This document shows positions 45,343 through 55,614 of a stretch of DNA of 64,000 bases, piece by piece. The notes below the pieces were generated by a model, which ran no database searches, was not told the origin of the DNA, and worked only from the letters and a program-made list of their open reading frames with translations. Position numbers and translations under genes: made by a program. This stretch comes from Planococcus sp. MSAK28401 (lineage in GTDB: Bacteria; Bacillota; Bacilli; Bacillales_A; Planococcaceae): NCBI RefSeq assembly GCF_018283455.1, contig NZ_JAAMTH010000001.1:681501-745500 (forward strand), in the 5' to 3' direction. Position 1 is the first letter of the stretch; each line of letters starts with the position of its first letter.

Positions 45343-46842
<1,500 letters not shown>

Positions 46843-46854
46843 TACTTCAACAGC

Positions 46855-46890
46855 AAAAAACACACGCGGCTGCCTGTCGCGTGTTTTTTT
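46855..46890 (+). terminator. Terminator of glpFK
   Basis: ACACGCG and CGCGTGT pair around GCTGCCTGT-type loop, with A run before and seven T after. Confidence 0.88.
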
Positions 46891-46897
46891 ATGTGCA

Positions 46898-47006
46898 AAT
46901 TGTGTGGTGCACAGGGACAACAAGCAGTTCGCGGAACACGAAAACCCTTGCCCTACCTATCTTTTTTAAGAATCCAGGGGTCAGAATTGTGTGGCGCACA
47001 GGGACA
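46898..47006 (-). repeat. Two reverse R copies, 87-bp spacing
   Basis: Reverse copies at 46898-46919 and 46985-47006 between glpK and the macro-domain gene. They are 87 bp apart, which is 65 plus one 22-bp repeat. Confidence 0.9.
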
Positions 47007-47055
47007 CAACGGGTGGTAGAATGAAAAGAGACAAGAAACAGAAAGGGATGAGCCC

Positions 47056-48042
47056 ATGCCACTGCAAATCGTGCGCAACGACATCACCAAAATGACAACC
47101 GACGCCATCGTCAATGCCGCAAACTCCAATCTGAAGATGGGCGGCGGTGTGTGCGGGGCGATTTTCCGGGCAGCGGGTCCGAAGCAGCTGCAGAAAGCGT
47201 GCGACCGGGTCGGCCATTGTGCGGTCGGGGAAGCGGTGCCTACTGACGGCTTTGAACTCAATGCGAAGTACATCATCCATACGGTCGGGCCGGTGTGGGA
47301 AGGCGGCGGGCGCAACGAGGAAGTGTTGCTGCGCAATTGCTACCGCAACTCGCTGGAACTTGCCATCGAGCTTGGCTGTGAGTCGATCGCTTTTCCGCTT
47401 ATCTCGACCGGCATCTTCGGCTATCCGAAAGAGTCGGCGCTGCGGGTCGCGACGGAAGAAATCAATGAATTTCTGAACGAGCACGATATGGACGTCTATC
47501 TGGTCGTGTTGGACAAGCAGTCGTTTGGCCTCAGCCAGAAGCTTTACGAATCGATCGAAACATTCATCAACGAACAGGAAGCGTCGGTTTTGGAAGAACA
47601 GGCTGTCCGTTACCAAGACCGGCGGGAAATGGAAATACCGATGTCTGCACCAATCGAAATAGTGGAGCAGCAATTGAGCCTAGAAGAGTTTTTGGAAGAG
47701 GTGGACGAATCCTTCTCGCAGCGGCTGTTCAGGTTTATCGATGACAGCGGCATGACCGATGCCGAGACCTATAAAAAGGCGAATCTCGACAAAAAGCTGT
47801 TTTCCAAAATCAGAAATTCCCCCGGCTACACGCCGAAGAAAAAGACCATCCTCGCATTTGCGATCGCGCTCGAACTGGATCTCGATGAGACGGAAGAACT
47901 GCTCGGGACAGCCGGCTATCGCTTGTCGAACAGCCATAAATTCGACTTGATCGTCCATTATTTCATCGAGCGTGAACAATACAATATTTTTGAAATCAAT
48001 GAAGCCTTGTTTGCATTTGACGAAGCGCTTCTTGGTTCGTAA
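47056..48042 (+). CDS. Macro-domain protein with C-terminal HTH-like domain
   Basis: 328 aa. Residues 1-165 form a macro domain (binds or hydrolyses ADP-ribose): ITKMTTDAIVNAANSNLKMG, GGGVCGAIFRAAG and PLISTGIFGYPKE are its loops. A linker with acidic stretches follows, then from about residue 225 a helical region (YKKANLDKKLFSKIRNSPGY, KKKTILAFAIALELDLDETE) that resembles an XRE-type helix-turn-helix. AAAGGGATG precedes the ATG. It lies just before a vWA gene, a pairing I associate with Firmicutes. Substrate and partners unknown. Confidence 0.9.
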   Translation: MPLQIVRNDITKMTTDAIVNAANSNLKMGGGVCGAIFRAAGPKQLQKACDRVGHCAVGEAVPTDGFELNAKYIIHTVGPVWEGGGRNEEVLLRNCYRNSLELAIELGCESIAFPLISTGIFGYPKESALRVATEEINEFLNEHDMDVYLVVLDKQSFGLSQKLYESIETFINEQEASVLEEQAVRYQDRREMEIPMSAPIEIVEQQLSLEEFLEEVDESFSQRLFRFIDDSGMTDAETYKKANLDKKLFSKIRNSPGYTPKKKTILAFAIALELDLDETEELLGTAGYRLSNSHKFDLIVHYFIEREQYNIFEINEALFAFDEALLGS

Positions 48043-48340
48043 AAGGTCGCTTTCGAAGCGACCTTTTTTAGTCTGTCGAAAAACTTCAGAAAGTCGTATT
48101 TTCCGAAGCTTATCGCTCGCTTTCCGTGGGCTCGCGCCCAAGCCTCCTCAGCCGCCTTGCGTCTTGCGGGGGCTCGGTCGTCTCGCTGATCCACTGGAGT
48201 CGAGCGAACACTTCTCCAAATACTTAGATAGCTCATTAATTTTTGAATGCCAAAAAGATGATCCCATTATAATTTATAACCTTTTAATAGGCTTCTTCAA
48301 CACTGTGATAAAAGGTCGCTTTCGAAGCGACCTTTTTTCT
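48041..48340. repeat. GC-rich repeat flanked by duplicated terminators
   Basis: Two identical terminators (AAAAGGTCGCTTTCGAAGCG, then ACC and T run) at 48041-48069 and 48310-48338 flank about 240 bases. That stretch has at 48116-48210 the same GC-rich sequence as the element at 9474 (TTTCCGTGGGCTCGCGCC, AAGCCTCCTC). The rest is AT-rich and holds no gene. It looks like an insertion beside a duplicated terminator. Confidence 0.75.
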
Positions 48341-48389
48341 ATGGGGAAATCGTATCCTTGGAGTAGCAAGTAACCCGAAGGAGGAAACG

Positions 48390-49049
48390 ATGATGAAAAA
48401 TGAAACGACGGAATTGGTGTTTATTCTTGATAAAAGCGGCTCGATGGCGGGGCTCGAGAAAGATACGATCGGCGGCTTTAATGCCTTGATCGACAAGCAG
48501 CGAAAACTTCCCGGTGAGGTCCGCGTGACGACGGTGCTGTTCAACCACGAATACGAGCTGCTGCACGACCGGATTTCGCTCGAAGGCATTTCGCCGATGA
48601 CGGATAGTGATTACGAAGTAGGTGGCATGACGGCTTTGCTCGATGCGGTCGGCTCGACGATTCAGAAAATCAGCAACGCGCAAAAAGGGACATTGAAAAA
48701 GCACCAGGCCGATCAAGTGATGTTTGTCATTACAACAGATGGCCTGGAAAACTCCAGCTGTGAATACACGTATAAGAAAATCCATGAAATGATCTCCTCG
48801 AAAAAGACGGCAGGCTGGGAATTCATATTCCTCGGTGCAAATATCGACGCGGCCGCGACGGCAAAGAAATTCGGTGTCGACGAGGATTTTGCGGTGGATT
48901 ACCACGCGGATACGGAAGGGACGGAATTGAATTATCAAGTGTTGAGTGAAGCGGTGAGTTCGTTCCGGACCGGGAAGAAGATTGACCGGGAATGGAAAAA
49001 GGAAATTGAGCGGGATTATAAGGCTCGAGGAAAGCAGGAAAAGCAATAA
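48390..49049 (+). CDS. vWA-domain protein
   Basis: 219 aa, almost all a von Willebrand factor A domain. The metal-ion site is FILDKSGSM (DxSxS) at residues 11-19, with the conserved Thr in GGMTALLDA and Asp in ITTDGLEN. No signal peptide, so cytoplasmic. The C-terminus is basic and helical. Start behind GGAGG; the second ATG is equally possible. Lies after the macro-domain gene, separated only by the repeat and terminators, so both may once have been one operon. Confidence 0.9.
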   Translation: MMKNETTELVFILDKSGSMAGLEKDTIGGFNALIDKQRKLPGEVRVTTVLFNHEYELLHDRISLEGISPMTDSDYEVGGMTALLDAVGSTIQKISNAQKGTLKKHQADQVMFVITTDGLENSSCEYTYKKIHEMISSKKTAGWEFIFLGANIDAAATAKKFGVDEDFAVDYHADTEGTELNYQVLSEAVSSFRTGKKIDREWKKEIERDYKARGKQEKQ

Positions 49050-49086
49050 TGAGTGAAATTCATTCGAAATTAAAGGGGGATGCATC

Positions 49087-49578
49087 ATGAAAAAAGTATT
49101 TAAGATTGGCTGTCTCGGCATCATTGGCCTATTTGTATTAATGGCCATACTAGTTGCTTTGGTCGGTGGCGGAGAAGATTCCACGGAAACTGAGGGCACG
49201 ACAGAAACAGCACCGGCAACAGAAGAAGCTGCAACAGAAGAGCCGGTCGAAGAAGAGCCAGCTGAGCCGGAAGTATCGACTGAGTTTGAATCTGCATTGA
49301 ATCAAGCACAAAACTATTCAGATACCATGCATATGTCGAAAGCCGGCTTGTTCGAGCAATTGACTTCTGAATACGGCGGGCAGTTCCCGGAAGACGCTGC
49401 ACAATACGCGATTGACAATGTAGATGCTGATTGGAAAGCGAACGCTTTGGAATCGGCCAAAACGTATCAGGAAAGCATGAGCATGTCCAAAGAAGCTATT
49501 CGCGATCAATTGACTTCGGATTATGGCGGCCAGTTTACACAAGAAGAAGCTGACTACGCCGTACAAAACCTGGAATAA
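49087..49578 (+). CDS. Ltp-like surface protein, two-repeat
   Basis: 163 aa. A membrane helix at residues 5-28 is followed by an acidic, Glu/Thr/Pro-rich spacer (residues 30-66) and two ~47-residue repeats with MSK(A/E)...LTS(E/D)YGGQF. The repeats match the Ltp domain (host cell surface-exposed lipoprotein), which in Streptococcus thermophilus phage TP-J34 blocks entry of other phages. There is no lipobox here, so it is anchored by the helix. AGGGGG precedes the ATG. A superinfection-exclusion role is possible but not shown. Confidence 0.82.
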   Translation: MKKVFKIGCLGIIGLFVLMAILVALVGGGEDSTETEGTTETAPATEEAATEEPVEEEPAEPEVSTEFESALNQAQNYSDTMHMSKAGLFEQLTSEYGGQFPEDAAQYAIDNVDADWKANALESAKTYQESMSMSKEAIRDQLTSDYGGQFTQEEADYAVQNLE

Positions 49579-49584
49579 ATGAAA

Positions 49585-49626
49585 AAGATGAGCCCCGGCA
49601 AAACTGCCAGAGCTCGTCTTTTTTCA
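49585..49626 (+). terminator. Terminator of the Ltp-like gene
   Basis: AAGATGAGC(CCCGGCA) hairpin with GCTCGTCTT and T run. The same hairpin, slightly changed, occurs at 53787-53826 after the 932-aa gene. Confidence 0.85.
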
Positions 49627-49631
49627 TTTAA

Positions 49632-49722
49632 ACCGTTTCAACTTCCGAATCCACTTGCTTCGCAGCGCGGTACTTCATGATCTGCGCCACATGCCACTGG
49701 GCAACAGCCAAGGTGATGGCCG
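49632..49722 (-). pseudogene. 3' fragment of a second cstA gene
   Basis: On the minus strand this encodes 30 in-frame residues ending VAQIMKYRAAKQVDSEVETV and a stop. The intact CstA at 53830 ends IAQIIKYRAAKQVDSEVETV. The rest of this copy is missing; it stops abruptly at 49722, where a truncated R repeat begins. The terminator beside it is duplicated too. Confidence 0.88.
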
Positions 49723-49723
49723 T

Positions 49724-49741
49724 GTGTGGTGCACAGGGACA
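49724..49741 (-). repeat. Truncated R repeat at the island junction
   Basis: Eighteen bases of a reverse R copy (GTGTGGTGCACAGGGACA) lying exactly where homology to cstA stops; the AATT end is lost. Confidence 0.8.
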
Positions 49742-49825
49742 GAACCATCCAAGCTAATCCATATAGTTTGAGTTCCTGATAATGTAAGAGTAATCTGAAA
49801 ATAAAATCGAGAGGAGTGAAAGTGG

Positions 49826-50661
49826 ATGAATATAGTAATTCCAGAAGTGACATTTAACTACGGAACGACCTTGTCGGTTACCGGGCTCGGTACATATGGG
49901 GGGCAATGCCGGCGCGAACTCGGTAATCAGCGGGATTAACGCAAGTTACCGCCTGATCGACACGGCGTATAATTACGAAAATGAAGGCGCAGTCGGGGAA
50001 GGCATCAAATGCAGCGGCATTTCGTGAGAGGATTTGTAGATCACCTCCAAGCTGTCGAGGCGTTATGATGAATACAAAAAAAGCCATGGTAGTGATCCAG
50101 GAATCGCTCTAGCGTTCGAAGCTGGATTATTTCGATCCCTACGTGATCCACTGGCTGCTTCCGACTCAAGACTTATACATGGAAGCATGGCAAGCGCTGA
50201 CGATGCGCAAAAATAGGGGGATCCGGTCGATCGACGCGAGCAACTTCCTGCCTGAGCATCTCGAGCGCACTATAAAGGAAACCGAGGTGACACCGAGCTT
50301 GAACCAAGTAGAGTTGCATCCACTCTTCAACCAGGAAGACCAGCGGAGAGCGCACACGGAACCCGGCATTCAAACGCACTCATGGAGCCCGATAGCGAGA
50401 GCGACCGGTATCCAATCGAATGACACAGTCAGCAAAATCGCGGAAACCCATCACAAAACAATCCCTCAAGTGTTGCTGCGCTGGCAATACCAAATCGGTT
50501 CTGTATCCATTCCGCGCTCGACTTCGCCCAAGCGTCAGCGCGAAAATCTGGATATTTTTGATTTTGAATTAAGCGAAACCGAAATGACGGCGATCGCCGG
50601 ATTGTTCCGCCCAGATGGCAGGCTGTTCGATATAGACCCGGCGACTCACGAGGAGTTTTAA
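49826..50661 (+). pseudogene. Decayed aldo/keto reductase copy
   Basis: A degenerate paralogue of the reductase at 26816-27658, from ATG 49826 (MNIVIPEVTFNYGTTL) to the same ending RPDGRLFDIDPATHEEF. It carries frameshifts near 49900 and several in-frame stops (near 50025, 50035 and 50110). The last part, from 50143, is still open for 172 codons. About 40 bases upstream, including GAGAGGAGTG, also match the intact gene, so the copy arose as a DNA duplication. Confidence 0.92.
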
Positions 50662-50941
50662 AAAGCATAGGACAGTAGAAGCTTTTGAATGAACGATAAT
50701 CAACATTAACAATAATGATGGCCACTGAAATTTTCTGTGTTTCTTCTATTTTCTCACCTGCAGATGAAATAATGTAGGTGTTTTCTTTGGTAGAAATTTT
50801 ATAGGTGTTTTTCTAGAAATCGATTTAATGGCAAACATCGTGATAAAATAGTAGATGTTATCAACTGAAAGGTACGAATACATAGAACTTAAGATAATGT
50901 GCAATTATGTCACAAAATAGGTTGATTCGGAGGAGGAAAAT

Positions 50942-53740
50942 ATGAGAAAGCAAAAAAATAAATTGAAAGTCTTCATAAGTTCGAAGACTGGAGAAACCCT
51001 TGCTGATCAAAAATATGTGTTAGCAAGAATTGCTGCAAAAGAAACCTTAGAATCTACCGGGTTATTCGAAGTATATTCATTTGAATCTGAAGGCCCATCA
51101 ACGTCTTCAGCTTTAAATCACTATACGTGGGGCTTAAAGGAAAGTGATATTTGTGTGTTTTTAATTGACAATAAAGATGGTGTTCCACTTGGCGTTCAAG
51201 TAGAGATTGACACTGTTAAAAAATATAAAATACCTTCCCTCTATTACTTTTGTCAAAGCGATGAAAAGAAAAAAACACAAACTCAAATCGATTTGCAGCA
51301 GTCAACTCAACCTAAATTCAGTATAATAAATTCGTTTAGTGAGTTCATTGAAAATTGTGCGACACATTTACTAAGCGATGTATTACTTACATATAAGCAA
51401 ATGAATAAACAAATCAATGAAACAAGCAATATAATGGATGAAACTTTTGCTAGCACAAGAGAAGCTTTAAATTCGGAGTCGAAATCAGCAGCACAGTCGG
51501 AAAAAATAAACACAAACCCCTCTTTACTTTTAGATAAAGAACGGCTATCTAATGCAGTGTGTCGGAATTATTTCTCGTATTTACTTTTCGGTACAAAGCA
51601 GAAGAACTTTGAAGAAAAAGATTTTGATTATTATTGTTCTAAATTTTTGTCAATAATTTTTGAGAACGAGAGTATTGAAAGTTTTAATATGACCCTTTTT
51701 CTCGATAACCTAAAATTACAATTACCAGATGCATACTACAAAGTAGTGGAAAAGAGATGGTTATCACATCAAAAATATTTATTAAAACAATATGATGAAT
51801 CTCTCAAATTACTTAAAGAAGCTTTTGATATGGCTAAATCACTTAATGGCGAAATTGCTGAATGGCTTATTCAAGATATATTAATTGATTTGAGAAATAG
51901 AGAAAATAGTATTGCTGAAACCAAAAATGAATATATCTTTGAATCGGCTAGTCAAAAGGAATTGGAAAATCGGCTAGAAGAATTATATTATCCCTTAATT
52001 GATAGAAAAGAAAAAAATCTTATGGAATGGATAGAAAAGGAAAGACAAAAAAACGAAATGAGATCCTATTCTAGTTGGTCTTCTTATGGTAACCTCTTTT
52101 TCCTAAGTAATTTAATTGCTGATATTTACTATCAAGCTATGTTATTTGGTTCCTTTACTCATGTAACTAGAATATACTCATTGATTCAAAAACTATCATA
52201 TCAATTAAGTAAATTTACAGATTACTGGCCTTCTGTAATGTTGCTTTTGAAAACCACTATTGTTACTCTGGATTATAAAAAAGTAACTCAAATCACAAGA
52301 AATTTTGCGGAAATGATGGAAAAAATGAATGAAGAAGATGCGAAAGATGTATACGAATTTTCCAATAATGCTAAATTAACTCAGAACCAGTTTAAAGCAA
52401 ACCTGATTTCTATGTCTGAAATTGGCTATTATTTAAGTGATGCTGATTTTATTCAATATTGGAATTCTCTTAAATCGAAAATAAGGTCTTGGGTTATTGA
52501 AGAAAATAGTATGGTTTCATTGCAATCATATATATTCCGTTGCATAAAAAGAATTAATGGTCGAATTGAAGATGATTACATAGTCGATTTTGGATTGAGT
52601 ATTTTAGATTCATCAAAAAAACGTTATTACGATGATGTGCTAAAATTACTATCCGAAAACTATGTCGATTACAGATTGGTAAACGTGGATAATTCAAATA
52701 AGTTAATACAAGTTCTTATTAACCATTTAACTAATAACACTGATTTTAATGAAATAAGGAGAGTACAATCAATCTTTGTATTATTGAAGAATGAAAGTTA
52801 TGAGATGCGACAAGAGATGGAAGCTTTCATTCAAAAAGAATGGCCAGAATTTTATTTGACAGAATACACGTTCGAAAAATATGAAGATAAAGAATCTAGC
52901 CAATCACTTATTGAGTCTAGAATTGAAGAAATAAAAAATAGAAATATCCACCAAGGTAAAAACGGTATTTATCACGGTTACACTAATGATCCATACGTTC
53001 AAACAGAAATTATTTTAAAAGAGTCGGATGGAATGATTAAAACTGAAGTAATTGATGAACTGTTCATAGCAACAGCAAACAGTATTATTACTAATAATCA
53101 ATTAGTTGAGGATAAACTAAAAGCTTATTGTCTGGCGATATTTTTGACTAGATTTGATACAAATATTATTGAGAGAAATAAAGTGATAGTTGATCGAATA
53201 ATAAATTACGAGGATTATGAATCTGCGCAAGAGTCAATGATAAGTTACACCGACAGTACAACTTTAGTTTTCGCGCATTTTGTATTGTTAGAATGTTTAG
53301 GTAAGAAAAAATTTAACGGAATTCTAGAGGTTATATCAACTTTCAATGAAGCGGGAAGGCAAATAGAAGGTTGTAAAATAATTAATCGGTTCCTTTATAA
53401 TTATAAAAAATTGCCTGTAAAACAAAACTTAGAAAGCTTGTTTATGCAATGTTCACTACTGTGGGTTAACTCTGATGATATTGATGTCAGATGGTATAAT
53501 ATACAAATACTAATTAAATTGATGGAAAGAAAAAAGTATAGGAAAATAATTAGTCAAAATCTAGTGGGCGTTATGAATAGAGACAATGCTATAGTAAAAA
53601 GTCAAATTGCACATAAAATTGATTTTATTGCTGACTTGGATGCTGAAGTAGGAAGAACCATTTATGAAATTGCAAAGAATGATAATAATTTTGCGATACG
53701 AAAAATTGCTGCAAATAAAGGTCATCATTTTATGAAATAA
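50942..53740 (+). CDS. Large AT-rich protein, DUF4062/TIR-like N-terminus with helical repeats
   Basis: 932 aa. The first ~150 residues resemble the DUF4062 family (TIR-related): KVFISSKTGETLADQKYVLA opens the fold, then SSALNHYTWGLKESDICVFL and GVPLGVQVEIDTVKKYKIPS. The remaining ~750 residues are helical, with HEAT/TPR-like units; the last (AIVKSQIAHKIDFIADLDAE) looks like a HEAT pair. No nucleotide-binding domain is visible. GGAGGAGG precedes the ATG. The gene is much richer in AT than its neighbours and lies in an inserted segment between duplicated cstA ends. Family-level confidence is moderate. A role in phage defence is inference from architecture and location. Confidence 0.7.
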   Translation: MRKQKNKLKVFISSKTGETLADQKYVLARIAAKETLESTGLFEVYSFESEGPSTSSALNHYTWGLKESDICVFLIDNKDGVPLGVQVEIDTVKKYKIPSLYYFCQSDEKKKTQTQIDLQQSTQPKFSIINSFSEFIENCATHLLSDVLLTYKQMNKQINETSNIMDETFASTREALNSESKSAAQSEKINTNPSLLLDKERLSNAVCRNYFSYLLFGTKQKNFEEKDFDYYCSKFLSIIFENESIESFNMTLFLDNLKLQLPDAYYKVVEKRWLSHQKYLLKQYDESLKLLKEAFDMAKSLNGEIAEWLIQDILIDLRNRENSIAETKNEYIFESASQKELENRLEELYYPLIDRKEKNLMEWIEKERQKNEMRSYSSWSSYGNLFFLSNLIADIYYQAMLFGSFTHVTRIYSLIQKLSYQLSKFTDYWPSVMLLLKTTIVTLDYKKVTQITRNFAEMMEKMNEEDAKDVYEFSNNAKLTQNQFKANLISMSEIGYYLSDADFIQYWNSLKSKIRSWVIEENSMVSLQSYIFRCIKRINGRIEDDYIVDFGLSILDSSKKRYYDDVLKLLSENYVDYRLVNVDNSNKLIQVLINHLTNNTDFNEIRRVQSIFVLLKNESYEMRQEMEAFIQKEWPEFYLTEYTFEKYEDKESSQSLIESRIEEIKNRNIHQGKNGIYHGYTNDPYVQTEIILKESDGMIKTEVIDELFIATANSIITNNQLVEDKLKAYCLAIFLTRFDTNIIERNKVIVDRIINYEDYESAQESMISYTDSTTLVFAHFVLLECLGKKKFNGILEVISTFNEAGRQIEGCKIINRFLYNYKKLPVKQNLESLFMQCSLLWVNSDDIDVRWYNIQILIKLMERKKYRKIISQNLVGVMNRDNAIVKSQIAHKIDFIADLDAEVGRTIYEIAKNDNNFAIRKIAANKGHHFMK

Positions 53741-53786
53741 TTTTCATATGAATTATATGGAAGTTTGCAAGAAATACGGAATATAA

Positions 53787-53826
53787 AAAGATGAGCCCCG
53801 GCAATTTTGCCAGGGCTCATCTTTTT
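53787..53826. terminator. Terminator, second copy
   Basis: AAAGATGAGCCC and GGGCTCATCTTT around GGCAATTTTGCC, with flanking A and T runs. It serves the 932-aa gene and the convergent cstA. Confidence 0.9.
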
Positions 53827-53829
53827 CAT

Positions 53830-55266
53830 TTAAACCGTTTCAACTTCCGAATCCACTTGCTTCGCAGCGCGGTACTTAATTATCTGCGCGATATACCAGA
53901 GAGCAACAGCCAAAGTGATGACCGAGCCGATCATGGCGGCGATGTGGTATTCCATGTTCAAGCCTTCCGGTGCGTAGAAGATGTACATGGAGACGACGCC
54001 TGTCATGAACATGGCCGGCACGCCGCTGATCCAGTGCATTTTGTAGTTCTTGAGCAAATACATCGTCGCTGTCCACAGCATGAAGGTCGCGACGACTTGG
54101 TTGGTCCAGCCGACGTATCTCCACAAGAATGTATAGTCGATCGTTGCCATGTAGAACGTCGGGATGGCGAGTGGGACGGTGATTAACAGGATACGCAAGG
54201 TGCCGTCAGTTTTGGTGAACTTCGACAATAAATCAGCCAAGATCATGCGCGATGAGCGAAGTGCGGTATCGCCTGTCGTGATCGGCAAGATGATGACGCC
54301 GAAGATCGCGAGGATGCCGCCGAGTGTGCCAAGGAGCGAGATCGAGATTTCATTGACCACGCCGGATGGTCCTCCAGCTGCAAGCGCTGCGCCAAGTCCT
54401 TCAGTTCCGTTGAAGAAGGTCATGCCAGCCGCCGCCCAGATCAATGCGATGATGCCTTCGATGACCATGGCGCCGTAGAAGATTTTACGGCCGTCAGTTT
54501 CTTTTTTCATCGTGCGGGCAATGATCGGGCTTTGCGTGCTATGGAAGCCGGAGATCGCACCGCAAGAAACGGTAACCATCAATAGCGGCCAGATCGGCAA
54601 TTCGCCTGGATGCAAATTGCTGAAGGTCAAGTTCGGCATCGGTTTGCCTGAGAACACGAGTGCCACAGCTACTGCGATGGCCATGAACAACAGGATGCCG
54701 CCGAGTAGCGGGTAGATACGGCCGATGATGCGGTTGATCGGCAAGATGGTTGCGAGAACGAAATAAGCAAAAATAAGGGCAAGCGCCGCGATAAAGGAGA
54801 TCGGCGTAATTTGTGCGATCAATTGAGCGGGACCTGCAGTGAAAGCGGCCGCTACGAGCAGCATCAATACGAGCGAGAGACCGTTGATGAAGACTTTGGC
54901 GTTCTTTCCTAAATAACGCCCGACGAGAGTGGGGAATTGCGCTCCGCCGTGGCGCATCGACATCATGCCGGAAAAATAATCGTGTACGCCGCCTGCAAAA
55001 ATGCAGCCTACGACGATCCAGATGAAAGCGACCGGTCCGTACAATGCGCCCGCTACCGCTCCGTAGATCGGGCCGAGCCCTGCGATGTTCAGCAGTTGGA
55101 TCAAATTGCCTTTCCACCAGCTCATCGGCACATAGTCAATATTATCGGCCTGTGCGTAGGCGGGCGTTGGAGTTTTGTCGTCAACGACGAATACCTTTTC
55201 GATAAATTTCGAATAAAATATGTATCCCAATATCAAAAGTGCAAGTGCTGCGAAAAATGTTATCAT
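53830..55266 (-). CDS. cstA: Carbon starvation protein CstA-family transporter
   Basis: 478 aa with about 14 helices, the short CstA/YjiY-like form that takes up peptides or pyruvate during carbon shortage. PMSWWKGNLIQLLNIAGLGP, GGVHDYFSGMMSMRHGG and GFHSTQSPIIARTM are conserved marks. The start is ATG 55266 (MITFFAALALLILGY) with GGAGGACG upstream; the longer frame to 55308 is not supported. The 3' end and terminator are duplicated at 49585-49722. Confidence 0.93.
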   Translation of the reverse strand: MITFFAALALLILGYIFYSKFIEKVFVVDDKTPTPAYAQADNIDYVPMSWWKGNLIQLLNIAGLGPIYGAVAGALYGPVAFIWIVVGCIFAGGVHDYFSGMMSMRHGGAQFPTLVGRYLGKNAKVFINGLSLVLMLLVAAAFTAGPAQLIAQITPISFIAALALIFAYFVLATILPINRIIGRIYPLLGGILLFMAIAVAVALVFSGKPMPNLTFSNLHPGELPIWPLLMVTVSCGAISGFHSTQSPIIARTMKKETDGRKIFYGAMVIEGIIALIWAAAGMTFFNGTEGLGAALAAGGPSGVVNEISISLLGTLGGILAIFGVIILPITTGDTALRSSRMILADLLSKFTKTDGTLRILLITVPLAIPTFYMATIDYTFLWRYVGWTNQVVATFMLWTATMYLLKNYKMHWISGVPAMFMTGVVSMYIFYAPEGLNMEYHIAAMIGSVITLAVALWYIAQIIKYRAAKQVDSEVETV

Positions 55267-55614
55267 ATGCGTCGTCCTCCTGATGTCAGTGATATATCGT
55301 ATACACATGATAGCATCTTTCGGGGAGAATCGACTATAATATTTCGAAAAAACTAATATTTCTATTTATTTATAGCAAACCGATAGATAGTTGATAAGGC
55401 GAGTGAAAGTGAAAGCGGACCCAATGGGTTTTGAGGACTAAACACTTTTTATTGCTTCATGTACACGTCCAGAAAATCTTTAAATTCATTATCTTAAGAT
55501 AAAAGTAAAATGAAATGTTCAGTCGAAACATTGGCGGGATTTGATGTCATGTGACACATGGGCGTGATTGCATTATGCTTGAAGCAAGTACTTAAAGAGA
55601 AGAGGGAACCAACC
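55267..55614. other. Intergenic stretch between divergent genes
   Basis: About 350 AT-rich bases. The palindrome ATGTGACACAT at 55548-55558 might be an operator for the Gfo/Idh gene; nothing else stands out. Confidence 0.45.
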
